A stretch of DNA of 64,000 nucleotides from Moritella sp. 24 (GTDB lineage: Bacteria > Pseudomonadota > Gammaproteobacteria > Enterobacterales > Moritellaceae): assembly GCF_018219155.1 (NCBI RefSeq), contig NZ_CP056123.1, positions 1,249,505-1,313,504 on the forward strand. The letters are read 5' to 3'. The notes beneath the pieces are model-generated. The model saw only the letters and a program-made list of their open reading frames with translations, searched no databases and was not told the DNA's origin. Numbering within the stretch: position 1 is the first letter of the stretch; every line of letters starts with the position of its first letter. Shown here piece after piece: positions 28,004 through 36,426 of the stretch. Made by a program: the position numbers and the translations under genes.

Positions 28004-28375
28004 ATGGGAAAGCAAGTTAAGTACTTTATCGCTTCATTTATATTATTTTCATTTTCAGCATTTTCTAGTGAGGAGTCATCCAGTGTAATGCTGAATTTAA
28101 CAAGCGACAATGAAGCTAGTTCATGCGAGTTTTTTGATGGTAGTGAACAACAGCGAAAGTTAATAATGAAAAGCATCACGATGACAAAGAATAAAAGTGA
28201 TAGATATCAGTGCTTAGCACAACTCCCAGAAGATAAATTTAAATATTGTACGCTTACAGGTATTGATTTCAGTAAAGGCCAAGGACTATGTACTGCCACC
28301 GTAGAAGAGAAAAGGATTATTCTAGAGGTATCAGCAAGCCAAGGCCCAATTAATTGTTCTTTTATTTGTTTCTGA
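28004..28375 (+). CDS. Small secreted cysteine-containing protein
   Basis: A 123-residue protein with a signal peptide at about 1-21 (KQVKYFIASFILFSFSAFSSE). It has six cysteines in the mature part, including SSCEFF, YQCLAQ, KYCTLT and the end NCSFICF, suggesting disulfides in the periplasm or outside. AAAGGA precedes the ATG by 6 bases. No family is recognised. Confidence 0.6.
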   Translation: MGKQVKYFIASFILFSFSAFSSEESSSVMLNLTSDNEASSCEFFDGSEQQRKLIMKSITMTKNKSDRYQCLAQLPEDKFKYCTLTGIDFSKGQGLCTATVEEKRIILEVSASQGPINCSFICF

Positions 28376-28490
28376 ATTTAGAGGAATATTAACCAAGGCA
28401 TGTAGATTAAAATGTGCTGTGGTAATCGAGCTTTATTCCAGAAGCTAATTGAGTTACTTCACGCGCTGAACATTAACGCTGACAACGAAA

Positions 28491-28530
28491 AGGCGAGCAC
28501 GATAATAAATCAATGCTCGCCTTATTCGTT
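28491..28530. terminator. Terminator between convergent genes
   Basis: AAGGCGAGCA (28491-28500) pairs with TGCTCGCCTT (28515-28524). A near-identical hairpin recurs at 41444-41489 (AAAGGCGAGCACGATAA shared). Confidence 0.8.
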
Positions 28531-28586
28531 TAAATACGCAATGCTAAATATACGTTATTCATCATTACAATCATGACTTTAATCAC

Positions 28587-30095
28587 TTAGTTCAACAGTG
28601 CTTCTTTTCCTGCATTTTCTTCTGCTTCAAGTGCTTCTCCGCGTGCAAGCAATCCTTGAATAAAGCGTGATAACGCGAAGGTTAAAATCGACATGAATGC
28701 TGCAATTTGGGCTAACATATAGAAGTAACTTGTATAGACGGCTTCGACAACTTCTGGCGTGAATATTATGTCTTTAGGCAAGGCAATTTTAGTTGCAATC
28801 ACAGCGGCTAAAATACCACTTAACGAAATTGCCACTGCACGTAAACCAATAGAGAACGCTGCTAAATGACGAGGTACCATCTCGAAGATAAAACCAGCCC
28901 CTAATGCACCTACAATGACCTCTGCACCCGCTTGGAAGAAGTGTACTAATAGGATCCAGTTTGCTGATATTTTACCATCAGGCCCTATATTTTCTGACGA
29001 CAATCCTAATAGTGTAAAGGCGATAGCACTTAGAACGAATGCACCTGCGATCTTCGTTGGGATCGTCGGAGAATAGCCTTTGCGGTCTAACCAAGCGTAT
29101 ATTTGGATCATTGGTCCACCCAAAACAAAACACCATAATGGGTTGAACGCCATATTAGATTCAGGAAAAATAGGGATGAAACCAAGTAGTGTACCGCCCA
29201 TCAAATTAATGGAATACAGGTTCATTGATGTGAACATTTGGCCATAGAAAAAGTAGAAAACAATTAGAATACAAACAATGATCAGTACTGCGGTCATTTT
29301 GAATTGATAAGCGCGAGTTGCTCTCGATATTTCATAAATGAAGTAGCCAATTGCCCCAAAGCCGAGAGAGTAAAGAATGTATTTACCGATATCTAGGTTT
29401 GAGAAAATCCAAAATATTAATCCCAGAGCCGCTGCTGAACCAGCAATAAAGAGTGCCCATGTCATGAGTGGCAAAGGTGTTTTGTCTAAATTGTTACCCA
29501 CATCTGCAAGCTCTCTGCGAAACTTGAAAAACAAGATCAAGTTACAAGCCATCAGTAGACCAGACACAAAGAAAACGCCTTGATATGCAAGGTAAGCGAT
29601 TAAAAAAGGGAATAAATACTTAGCAGAAAAAGACCCAAGATTATTGATGGAGTAGTTTATTGTCAGGCCCTGTTGAAATGCCCCTCGATTGGTTTCTGAA
29701 TAGGAGTTACCTAAAAGAACAGTCGGGCAAGTCGCAGATAAACCACGAGCGTAACCGATTAATGCAATTGAAAAGATACTTAGCGGTATATTGAGATGGC
29801 TTGCACCAATACCTAATAATACAAAACCAACTAAATAAGCAGCGTAGCCAATATAGACCGCGCGAAAAGCACCAATATATTTGTCAGCAACAAACCCACC
29901 AACGGCCGAGAAAACCGGACCAACAGCACCGAAAGCACCCATCATCATAATGGTGTCTGCTTCACTGTAATTTAAGTCAATTAAAAAGAATTTAGTTAAG
30001 AGTACGAACGTTCCGTAGAAGGCTGCGCCCCAAAGAAATTGCCGTAAGAAAAGGACTTTAGAAATGGTGGGAAATCGTGAATTATGGTCTTGCAT
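28587..30095 (-). CDS. POT/PTR-family proton-coupled transporter
   Basis: A 502-residue major-facilitator protein with 12-14 hydrophobic segments. The opening FLRQFLWGAAFYGTFVLLTKFFLI, the TM2-3 loop GPVFSAVGGFVADKYIGAFRAVYIGY and the YSINNLGSF helix resemble proton-dependent oligopeptide transporters. The EXXERFxYY motif of classical POTs is not obvious, so the substrate may differ from di- and tripeptides. I take ATG 30095 (GGAG 6-8 bases upstream) rather than a TTG at 30107. Single gene. Confidence 0.75.
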   Translation of the reverse strand: MQDHNSRFPTISKVLFLRQFLWGAAFYGTFVLLTKFFLIDLNYSEADTIMMMGAFGAVGPVFSAVGGFVADKYIGAFRAVYIGYAAYLVGFVLLGIGASHLNIPLSIFSIALIGYARGLSATCPTVLLGNSYSETNRGAFQQGLTINYSINNLGSFSAKYLFPFLIAYLAYQGVFFVSGLLMACNLILFFKFRRELADVGNNLDKTPLPLMTWALFIAGSAAALGLIFWIFSNLDIGKYILYSLGFGAIGYFIYEISRATRAYQFKMTAVLIIVCILIVFYFFYGQMFTSMNLYSINLMGGTLLGFIPIFPESNMAFNPLWCFVLGGPMIQIYAWLDRKGYSPTIPTKIAGAFVLSAIAFTLLGLSSENIGPDGKISANWILLVHFFQAGAEVIVGALGAGFIFEMVPRHLAAFSIGLRAVAISLSGILAAVIATKIALPKDIIFTPEVVEAVYTSYFYMLAQIAAFMSILTFALSRFIQGLLARGEALEAEENAGKEALLN

Positions 30096-30417
30096 ATTGC
30101 TCTCCAAGTATGGACTTGATTGTGTAGGCTGTGCCTTATCTGTGAGGCACTATCTATTTATCAATACAAACATCTGGATAAAGTTTGTGGATTGTCACGT
30201 TCAACGCGCTGTTTAATATTGTTACTGTGTTGAGTGTAACTAACTGTTATAGATGTGTATTTGAGCGAAGTATACCACCCGTCATGTTTGATATTGATAC
30301 GGGGGTATCAAATTTTAGTTCTATTTTAGCTTGTTCAAGATCCTATGATCTATGTCATTATTTCTAGGATAATTACTCTCATTTTTTCTGGTTGGTACTT
30401 TTCGTCGCTTTTTGTCG

Positions 30418-30515
30418 TGAGCTGTATTCATTAATTGGCTGTGATAAGCGGAGGGATATTTGAGACGCTATAGGGTATGGAAAAAGCGTTAAACGATATA
30501 GTGGTAATGAGTTCG
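30418..30515 (+). pseudogene. Decayed duplicate of yaeP
   Basis: CTGTATTCATTAATTGGC is shared exactly with yaeP (34746 region). After a diverged middle, AAAGCGTTAAAYGATAT followed by TGGTRATGA matches its later part in the right order and spacing. No open frame remains. The rest of 30108-30653 holds the hairpin at 30510 and the tandem repeats at 30559. Confidence 0.6.
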
Positions 30516-30552
30516 CTAGATCGACATAGCGAACTACAGGTTTATTTAGTGC
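30510..30552. repeat. Dispersed hairpin repeat, copy 1
   Basis: AGTTCGCTA (30510-30518) and TAGCGAACT (30527-30535) form a stem, followed by ACAGGTTTATTTAG. The same stem and tail occur at 36191-36231, so this is a small dispersed palindromic repeat, possibly a transcription terminator family. Confidence 0.6.
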
Positions 30553-30558
30553 TTACGC

Positions 30559-30660
30559 CATAAGTGACTTAACTTTCATACTATAAGTAATTCAACTCTG
30601 TATCATAAGCAGTTCAATTTTGTACCATAAGTAACTTAACGCTACATAATAAGTTATTGA
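30559..30660. repeat. Degenerate 22-bp tandem repeats
   Basis: Units beginning at 30559, 30581, 30604 and 30626, with a partial one at 30648, share the pattern MATAAGTRAYTYAAC followed by a variable 7 bases. The array ends at the stop codon of the carbonic-anhydrase-like gene (30654). Confidence 0.7.
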
Positions 30661-31493
30661 TTATTAGATAATAGAGCAGGGTTGATGACTAAGTTTCTGA
30701 CGCCGTGAGCATGATCTTCATCAAAATCATTATCCTTTAGCCACACATCAACACTGCTTATATCTACTTTCATGACTTGTGGGCGAACGCTCCAACTAAC
30801 CTGAAATGGCGATGATACTTCGTTATAACTTGGCCCTGTGGTTGATCCCGCATACTGTATCGGTGTACCTGTATTGTTTGGAATGTTAACCGCCTGATGA
30901 AACCCATTAATCATACCGAGTTTAGTTAGCTCGACAAAATTCATCGCCTTAGTGTCGTTCACTAATACGTAAACTTGGGTTTCTACTCTTAACTGAGGGT
31001 TGTTGTTTGCATCGCTAAGACACGCGCCTAAAGTGGCACCGGGTTCTACTTGAGCCGTTGAGTAGACGTAGTGCGCTTCAATCGTATCGCCCGAGGAAAG
31101 GCTATCGTGTTTGCTGGTACCGACTTTATGCTGAAAAGGTGATAATTCTTGTGGGGTTAATTTACCTGAGTATTCATAACCGCTTTGATATCCATGTCCG
31201 TCACCATTGCCTGCATACTGAGTGAATTCACCGCCTTTGTGTTCTGCATTCTTGTGGATATGAATATTACAGAGGTTCATTTTTGTAGACGCGGGAGCAA
31301 GGGAAAATAGTCGTTTGTTTGTACCTTGAAGTGTGTCGATATCTCGTGGTGATTGCGGGCCAAACCCTTTACCTTGGCTATTAGCGGCGAGTTCACTTCG
31401 TTGCTTTTCTATGACTTTATCTGTGACTGCTGCATTCGCTAAAGCTGGCAGAAATACTGCTGTTATACATAACGCTAAAATTTTGTTTCTCAT
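30654..31493 (-). CDS. Delta-class carbonic anhydrase-like exported protein
   Basis: A 279-residue protein with a signal peptide at 1-21 (cleaved at ANA-AV). The core NLCNIHIHKNAEHKGGEF (residues 73-90) supplies H78, H80 and H85, with E84 beside them. This resembles the zinc site of the delta/CA_like carbonic anhydrases first known from diatoms and also found in marine gammaproteobacteria. Cys75 probably pairs with the Cys in LGACLSD. It would hydrate CO2 in the periplasm. The family call is from motif memory. Confidence 0.72.
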   Translation of the reverse strand: MRNKILALCITAVFLPALANAAVTDKVIEKQRSELAANSQGKGFGPQSPRDIDTLQGTNKRLFSLAPASTKMNLCNIHIHKNAEHKGGEFTQYAGNGDGHGYQSGYEYSGKLTPQELSPFQHKVGTSKHDSLSSGDTIEAHYVYSTAQVEPGATLGACLSDANNNPQLRVETQVYVLVNDTKAMNFVELTKLGMINGFHQAVNIPNNTGTPIQYAGSTTGPSYNEVSSPFQVSWSVRPQVMKVDISSVDVWLKDNDFDEDHAHGVRNLVINPALLSNNQ

Positions 31494-31831
31494 ATAGTTC
31501 TCTTTTTATGGGCGTAGTTATAAGTGATATAAACGATATAAATTCAAAGAATTAGATACGATAACAGTATTGCAGCGTCACCTAAGGTCAGACCTGTTAG
31601 TGGTAATTCTGGCATGGATATTAATTATTATATCTAAGAGATTGGGGGAGAAATATCAGGCTAATCTAGATGGAAATAAACTGAACATACTTCATAAATA
31701 TTAAATTACTTATCGCGTATTAATCACAACATAAGAATGTTAGTAGGGACTTTGAATGTAGTTCATGAAGCAAAATAGCTATCGATGGTACTGTGGATTG
31801 ATAATTAATATGTGAATAAGGACAGTACACA

Positions 31832-32455
31832 ATGAAATTATATAACGCACTCTTACTTTCTTCTTTACCACTTTTCAGCGCGGGGAGTTTTGCTGCAAAT
31901 GATGCCAGTGCCGAGGTGAAAATAGGCATGTTTAAATGTGGTCCCAATAGTGAGATGCGTTGTCCGCATTTATGGTTTAAAGATCCTTCTGCAAGATTGA
32001 TACAAAGCGAGAGGGTTAGATGGACCTATGCGTACGATAACGATAGCGGTGATACGTCGGCTAAGGCTGTCGCTAAAGATATGGGGAAATCTTCTTTTGC
32101 TGAAAAAACGGCTTCTAAGGGACAGTTCGTACAAGGTAGTTTTTTTAAGGTAACGAAAGTGTGTGCGGATAAGTCTGGGTTTTGTTGGGTTCCAGGAAAT
32201 GAGGGGTATGCTGAAGATAGTACGCCGGATAGTAACTCATCGGGTTGGGTTACCTACGAGCTAGTATCACAAAACCATGGTACCGAGTCTCTGAATGATG
32301 ACCCTGTAAATGCTGCTTCAGAACCTAAGGTTGAGAGCTTTAATACATCTTTAGCACCACCGAGTCGGCCTGAAAGTTTTAGTACGCCTGAAGAATTGAA
32401 AAAGTATTTGAAAGAGTTAAATGAATATTATGCAATCGTAGGTCGGCCACGATGA
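31832..32455 (+). CDS. Secreted protein with C-terminal neuropeptide Y/F-like tail
   Basis: A 207-residue protein: signal peptide 1-21 (ending SFA), a globular region with four cysteines (C36, C44, C111, C118) that I do not recognise, a Ser/Asp/Asn-rich linker (about 128-172), then residues 174-207. This last part opens with LAPPSRP, turns through STPEEL and runs as an amphipathic helix to LNEYYAIVGRPR. It fits the pancreatic-hormone family pattern (Y192, L196, Y199, V203, R205, R207) except that the stop codon replaces the final Phe/Tyr. Against Lymnaea NPY recalled from memory, about 26 of 34 positions agree. AAGGAC precedes the ATG. Single gene, followed by a terminator. Confidence 0.85.
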   Translation: MKLYNALLLSSLPLFSAGSFAANDASAEVKIGMFKCGPNSEMRCPHLWFKDPSARLIQSERVRWTYAYDNDSGDTSAKAVAKDMGKSSFAEKTASKGQFVQGSFFKVTKVCADKSGFCWVPGNEGYAEDSTPDSNSSGWVTYELVSQNHGTESLNDDPVNAASEPKVESFNTSLAPPSRPESFSTPEELKKYLKELNEYYAIVGRPR

Positions 32456-32550
32456 AATATTTAAGCGTAGAGCATGACTTCGTTAATCATATTTAATGAA
32501 TAGGACGAGCAGTAAAGTAAGAGTTTAACGGGTGTAAAGCCCTGATTGGT

Positions 32551-32592
32551 ATAAAGCTACCTACATAACACTGTTATGCACGGTAGCTTTAT
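32551..32592. terminator. Bidirectional terminator
   Basis: ATAAAGCTACC (32551-32561) pairs with GGTAGCTTTAT (32582-32592), with an inner ATAAC/GTTAT stem. It separates the NPY-like gene from the convergent gene at 32631. Confidence 0.75.
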
Positions 32593-32614
32593 TCACGTTT
32601 AACTTGTGGTTAAA

Positions 32615-32646
32615 TTATTTTGTTATTTTGTTATTTTGTTATTTTG
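32615..32646. repeat. Four tandem copies of TTATTTTG
   Basis: Perfect 8-bp units at 32615, 32623, 32631 and 32639. The stop codon of the minus-strand gene (32631-32633) lies inside the array, so changes in copy number would sit at the gene's very end. Confidence 0.9.
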
Positions 32647-33254
32647 ATTAGTGTACTGCTATCGGCATGAGACATTGACTGACCGTAAATGTTTAACATC
32701 GTATTTTGTGAATAAGTTAGTTTATTTTCTTCAATTTTGATGTTCATGCTAAAGCCCGTTGTTGAGGCTTTTTCTGTCATATATGCGCCTTCAGCTATTC
32801 CTCGTGCAGGTGCAGTTAGTGTCATTGTTTTACCAGCTGGGCCTTCTGCGGTAACACAGGTAGTACGTGGTACACAAAATGAGTTATAGACCATTTGATT
32901 CTTAGCATCATAGATAAAATAACCACGTTGATCATGGAATTTAGAACCATCAGATTTTCTAAATACTTCTTGTTTGTAATATAAAGCCACTAAGTATTGA
33001 TCACTTGCATTCTCAGCATCTGCCGCAGCTTCAAACGTCATCGTTTCGAAAAAAGGACTTACTGCAAGAGAGCCTGCTCCTTGCTCAGAACCGATTTTCG
33101 CAGGTGCAACATCAACACCCGCTCCTTCCATTGTTTCCCAAGTGCCAACAAGTTGAGCAAGCGGACCAAAGTCCATTCCGTTAATTATATTTTCATTTGC
33201 CATTGCTGGAAAAGACATTGCTGTTGCTAGGCTAAGTACAAGTAGTTTGTTCAT
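32631..33254 (-). CDS. Exported beta-barrel (FABP/heme-binding-like) protein
   Basis: A 207-residue exported protein: signal peptide 1-19 (PAMA-NE), then a pattern that resembles lipocalin/FABP-type small barrels. LAQLVGTWET at about 33 is the GxW start typical of that fold, followed by SPFFETMTFEAAADAENASDQYLVALYYKQEVFR. A single Cys pair (FCVPRTTC) may form a disulfide. It probably binds a hydrophobic ligand or heme in the periplasm. GAGGAT precedes the ATG. Family assignment is tentative. Confidence 0.6.
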   Translation of the reverse strand: MNKLLVLSLATAMSFPAMANENIINGMDFGPLAQLVGTWETMEGAGVDVAPAKIGSEQGAGSLAVSPFFETMTFEAAADAENASDQYLVALYYKQEVFRKSDGSKFHDQRGYFIYDAKNQMVYNSFCVPRTTCVTAEGPAGKTMTLTAPARGIAEGAYMTEKASTTGFSMNIKIEENKLTYSQNTMLNIYGQSMSHADSSTLIKITK

Positions 33255-33696
33255 GGTTTTTATCCTCGATTAATCCAATTCGATGTTATTTTCTGCGGCT
33301 AATATAGTTGGTTAACTTAGGAGGGATGTTGATCTAGAACAAACATGATTTGTGTTTATTACACTTTGTGGTTATTTGTAAGTTATTGAATTAACTTGAT
33401 AAGTTTGGCCGATTAGTTTGATTGTTAAAACCTTTTGAAGCCTTAAGCGGAGGGGGTAAATAGTCGATATTACAATCAGAATATTTATGTCATTCAACGA
33501 GAGAGAAGTATTTCTATGCGAACAGTCATTAAAATAAATTACTTAAAATCTGCAACTTTGTTCGGTATTGCTCAAGCTTAGACGCTCAACAATGGATAAC
33601 CATTTCTCATCAAGGTCATGCCTGTCATAATAAGCACTTATTATCATTAGGCTTTACTCACTATTTGTATTGCGCCCTGACTAGGATTTTATAGAA
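33255..33696. other. Intergenic region
   Basis: 442 bases without a convincing gene. A 21-codon ORF (33516-33581, MRTVIKINYLKSATLFGIAQA) looks like a truncated signal peptide, and another short frame (HACHNKHLLSLGFTHYLYC) follows. These may be remnants of a decayed secreted-protein gene. Confidence 0.35.
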
Positions 33697-34434
33697 ATGA
33701 AAAACAAAGCGAAAGCTCGCCTTATTCTCGCCATTGCATCTTGTGCCGTTGCATTATCTACATATGTTCAGGCTGGCGACCTGCTTTATGCAAAAGGGTT
33801 TACTCAGTCTCAAAGAGTTCAAGTAAAGGATTGTTATAAGAAAGACAGTAGCTTTCTCAATCAGGTTCGCAAGCTAACCTCTGAAGGGGATATTGTCATT
33901 AAAGGTATGCAAAAACAGCGTAATGGCTACCAGTTTATGACAATGAAAAATACACGCGGTAAGTGGATGAAGTATACGCCGCTACACTGTGATCTTCGCA
34001 CTGAAGAAAAGAAAAAGTCCGATCTAATATTAAAACAGAACCAAGAAAAAAAGAGAGCAAAAAAAATCCAAGATGAGCAATTAATAAAGCAGGAAACAGC
34101 TAAAAAGAAAGCGCTTGAAACCAAGACAATAGTCGATAGCAAAGCACAAAAAGAAAAAGACTACAGAAAAGAGCAAGAGCTTAAGGCTAAAAGGGTGGCA
34201 TATCGAAAAGCTAACGTAAGAAAACAAGCGCTTAGGTGTAAAGATGAATTGTTAGCTGAAATTAACATTCCCAATGATCCATCATATAAGACGGCTGGAA
34301 GCATGAAAATCTCTAACAATCATATCAAGGTCACAGTGGAAGTAGCCAAGCATAGAGATGGCCTTAAACGCTCAGTTAAGAATTATTTTAAAAAGTGTAA
34401 CGTGAAACCAACTGTATTTCCTCGAAATCTATAA
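33697..34434 (+). CDS. Secreted coiled-coil protein
   Basis: A 245-residue protein with a signal peptide at 1-26 (cleaved at VQA-GD). A small N-terminal domain (C46, C98) is followed by a very basic Lys/Glu/Gln helix at about 103-180, predicted as coiled coil, and a C-terminal domain with two cysteines (C181, C235). The design resembles TolA-like or envelope-spanning spacers but lacks a membrane anchor. I do not recognise the family. Confidence 0.6.
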   Translation: MKNKAKARLILAIASCAVALSTYVQAGDLLYAKGFTQSQRVQVKDCYKKDSSFLNQVRKLTSEGDIVIKGMQKQRNGYQFMTMKNTRGKWMKYTPLHCDLRTEEKKKSDLILKQNQEKKRAKKIQDEQLIKQETAKKKALETKTIVDSKAQKEKDYRKEQELKAKRVAYRKANVRKQALRCKDELLAEINIPNDPSYKTAGSMKISNNHIKVTVEVAKHRDGLKRSVKNYFKKCNVKPTVFPRNL

Positions 34435-34711
34435 ACTGTCGAATACAGAGGCGAGACAATCATTACATTGTATTCGCCATCAAGTTGCACTGATAACATC
34501 AATGCAAGTATATGTAACAAATGGACTTGTTACGCAGTTACATTTTGGTTTAAAGGGGTAATTGAAATCGTTAATTGTGATTAAATTCGAACTTGAATTA
34601 ACCAAGATCAACACCTATCCAATCAGGCTATTTTAAGCCTCGACATTAATTTATGACCAAGGATAAAATAGTCTCATATTTTTAAGTGATTATTTTATAT
34701 AAGGTATTACC

Positions 34712-34915
34712 ATGAATGTTTATCAATGTTGTGACAAAGTCCGTGAACTGTATTCATTAATTGGCAGTGGTGATCAGGGGTATATTCCAGAAGCTATTAG
34801 CTGCGCGGTTAAAGCGTTAAATGATATCGCTGGTGATGAATCATTAGCTGAAGAAGTGCGCGCCAAAGCCGCCTTTGCCGCAGCAAACTTACTTATTTCA
34901 AACTTTGAAGATTAG
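34712..34915 (+). CDS. yaeP: YaeP/UPF0253 family protein
   Basis: A 67-residue protein closely matching E. coli Yae[28 protein letters not shown], then [13 protein letters not shown]. Its function is unknown in all species. AAGGTATTACC precedes the ATG. It stands alone here, whereas in E. coli it neighbours rof. A decayed copy is at 30418-30515. Confidence 0.9.
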   Translation: MNVYQCCDKVRELYSLIGSGDQGYIPEAISCAVKALNDIAGDESLAEEVRAKAAFAAANLLISNFED

Positions 34916-35273
34916 TGTTTAATTCCTCTTTTCTTATGCCGCCAAAGTGCCGCCTTTTGAAATAATAAATTATGATTCTATAAGATATTATTTGTTTCTA
35001 GCATTAAGTCTCAGTTTGTCAGGTAAAAGTCTTTTTTCCTTTGATATAAAATAAAAAGACAATAGAATCAGTTGTATATAGTGGATTGTAAATAATTTTT
35101 AAGACTTGAATAATAAATAACAGGACTGCACACTTTATCAGACAAGATTTAAATGTCAGATTGATATTTTATCTTATTTTTCATTTGATTAGTCGTTATT
35201 GATTAGGGTAAATGAATTTGGGTAATCGAACTGTCTTGCTATGCAAATTTTAGGTGTCAATTAAGGAGTGTTC
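34916..35273. other. Intergenic region
   Basis: 358 AT-rich bases downstream of yaeP. No ORF, hairpin or repeat stands out. The AAGGAG for the next gene is at 35263-35268. Confidence 0.5.
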
Positions 35274-35600
35274 GTGACTCGTAAACAAAGAGAATATAAA
35301 TTAATTTTAAATTTAGTTGGCTTCTATGTATTTCTGCTTATTGGTGTTAGTACTCCTTTAGTTCTCACTATATATGAGTTTGGATCTTTTGATTCCCAAT
35401 ATAAGTTGATAGTTCCTACTGTTTCAGTTCTATTTGTTAATTGGTTTCATAAGTCAGCATTTGGTTTACTTAAACAAACAGGAAGTTTTGCCATACCAGG
35501 AGTTAATGAACTTCGACAGAAACACTTATTACATGTAAATAGAATCGAAAAATATTGGCTCATGCTTGCACTTTGGGCTGCTGTATTTGTTGTGTTGTAA
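35274..35600 (+). CDS. Small membrane protein, possible gene cassette
   Basis: A protein of about 108 residues with three hydrophobic helices (about 12-35, 45-65 and 92-108). I take the GTG at 35274, 5 bases after AAGGAG; the GTG at 35268 overlaps that site. No family is recognised. An attC-like palindromic region follows at once, suggesting it may be an integron-type cassette. Confidence 0.5.
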   Translation: MTRKQREYKLILNLVGFYVFLLIGVSTPLVLTIYEFGSFDSQYKLIVPTVSVLFVNWFHKSAFGLLKQTGSFAIPGVNELRQKHLLHVNRIEKYWLMLALWAAVFVVL

Positions 35601-35602
35601 AT

Positions 35603-35708
35603 ACATAGCAAGCGCTTTAAAACGGGAAAAACATAGTTAGCTATATTTCGCTTCGCTACAAAATTTTAGCCAATTATTTTTGTCCGCTTAAGCGGACGTC
35701 TATGTAAC
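35603..35708. other. attC-like palindromic region
   Basis: The segment opens ACATAGCAAGCGCTTTAAAA and closes with the perfect palindrome GTCCGCTTAAGCGGAC (35682-35697) then GTCTATGT. Outer ends ACATAG/CTATGT are complementary, and the inner CGGGAAAAA pairs roughly with TTTTTGTCCG. The layout resembles Vibrio-type attC sites, but the canonical AAC/GTT core bases are not conserved. Confidence 0.35.
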
Positions 35709-35727
35709 TCAATTTTAAGGTGCCCCG

Positions 35728-36042
35728 ATGAATGTAATTATACCTGCAAGTGAAAGAGTATTTAGATTATACAATTCAAAGCCTTAATGATAAGTTAACA
35801 AAGGCCAAACAGTTTGATTTCTTTGATTGGGATGAGTTCGTTGCACTTAAGGCTTTACGCAATGTATTCCATCACCAAGAAGAGCTTATAAATGAATTGA
35901 GACTAATTCCGGCACAAGAGTTACCACCAATTACAATTGACTTACTGTTCTTGTGTTTGACCCCGTAAGAGTTGGTGGAAAATCGATTGAAACTATCCCG
36001 AAGAAATATCGAATCGCCGAAGAGCCTGTAATAGCTAATTGA
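35728..36042 (+). pseudogene. Frameshifted small gene
   Basis: The main frame (GTG at 35750, KEYLDYTIQSLNDKLTKAKQ to about 35945) is soluble and helical. It seems to continue in another frame as VFDPVRVGGKSIETIPKKYRIAEEPVIAN, stopping at 36042. The best ATG (35728, after AAGGTG) is also out of frame with 35750. Thus one or two frameshifts split a gene of about 100 codons. Not recognised. Confidence 0.4.
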
Positions 36043-36190
36043 ACACCGATAAATAACCCTTGAGGTGACGATTTTACGTGAGTGTACTTTGGGGATGGCG
36101 TGTTGTGACAATATGTTAAATAGGGTCTGAATCGTTGAAGTTTAGTTGATAGGATTAGCTTTCAGTATGTTGAATAGATATAGGGTTAAT

Positions 36191-36231
36191 TAGTTCGCTA
36201 TATTCACATAGCGAACTACAGGATTATTTAG
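36191..36231. repeat. Dispersed hairpin repeat, copy 2
   Basis: TAGTTCGCTAT (36191-36201) and ATAGCGAACTA (36208-36218) form an 11-bp stem followed by CAGGATTATTTAG, matching the copy at 30510-30552. Confidence 0.65.
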
Positions 36232-36426
36232 ACTTCACATAGCATGCGTTATACGCAATGATCCACACAATGCCACTTTTATATAACGAGCTTAAAGAAC
36301 TATAAATTTACGTATTTATAGAAAAATAAGATGTTATGCTCATTTTTGTGATGGCATGGTATTAATCTGCATTTAGCATACTTTATCTTATCTGCTAAAT
36401 GCAGCCTGTTAGTTAACAGCACTGGC

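Noticed and set aside
31832-32455. NPY-like tail as animal DNA contamination or misassembly
   Set aside because: The tail is in frame with a bacterial signal-peptide protein, the gene has a bacterial RBS and terminator, and a diverged second copy lies 7.8 kb away in bacterial sequence.
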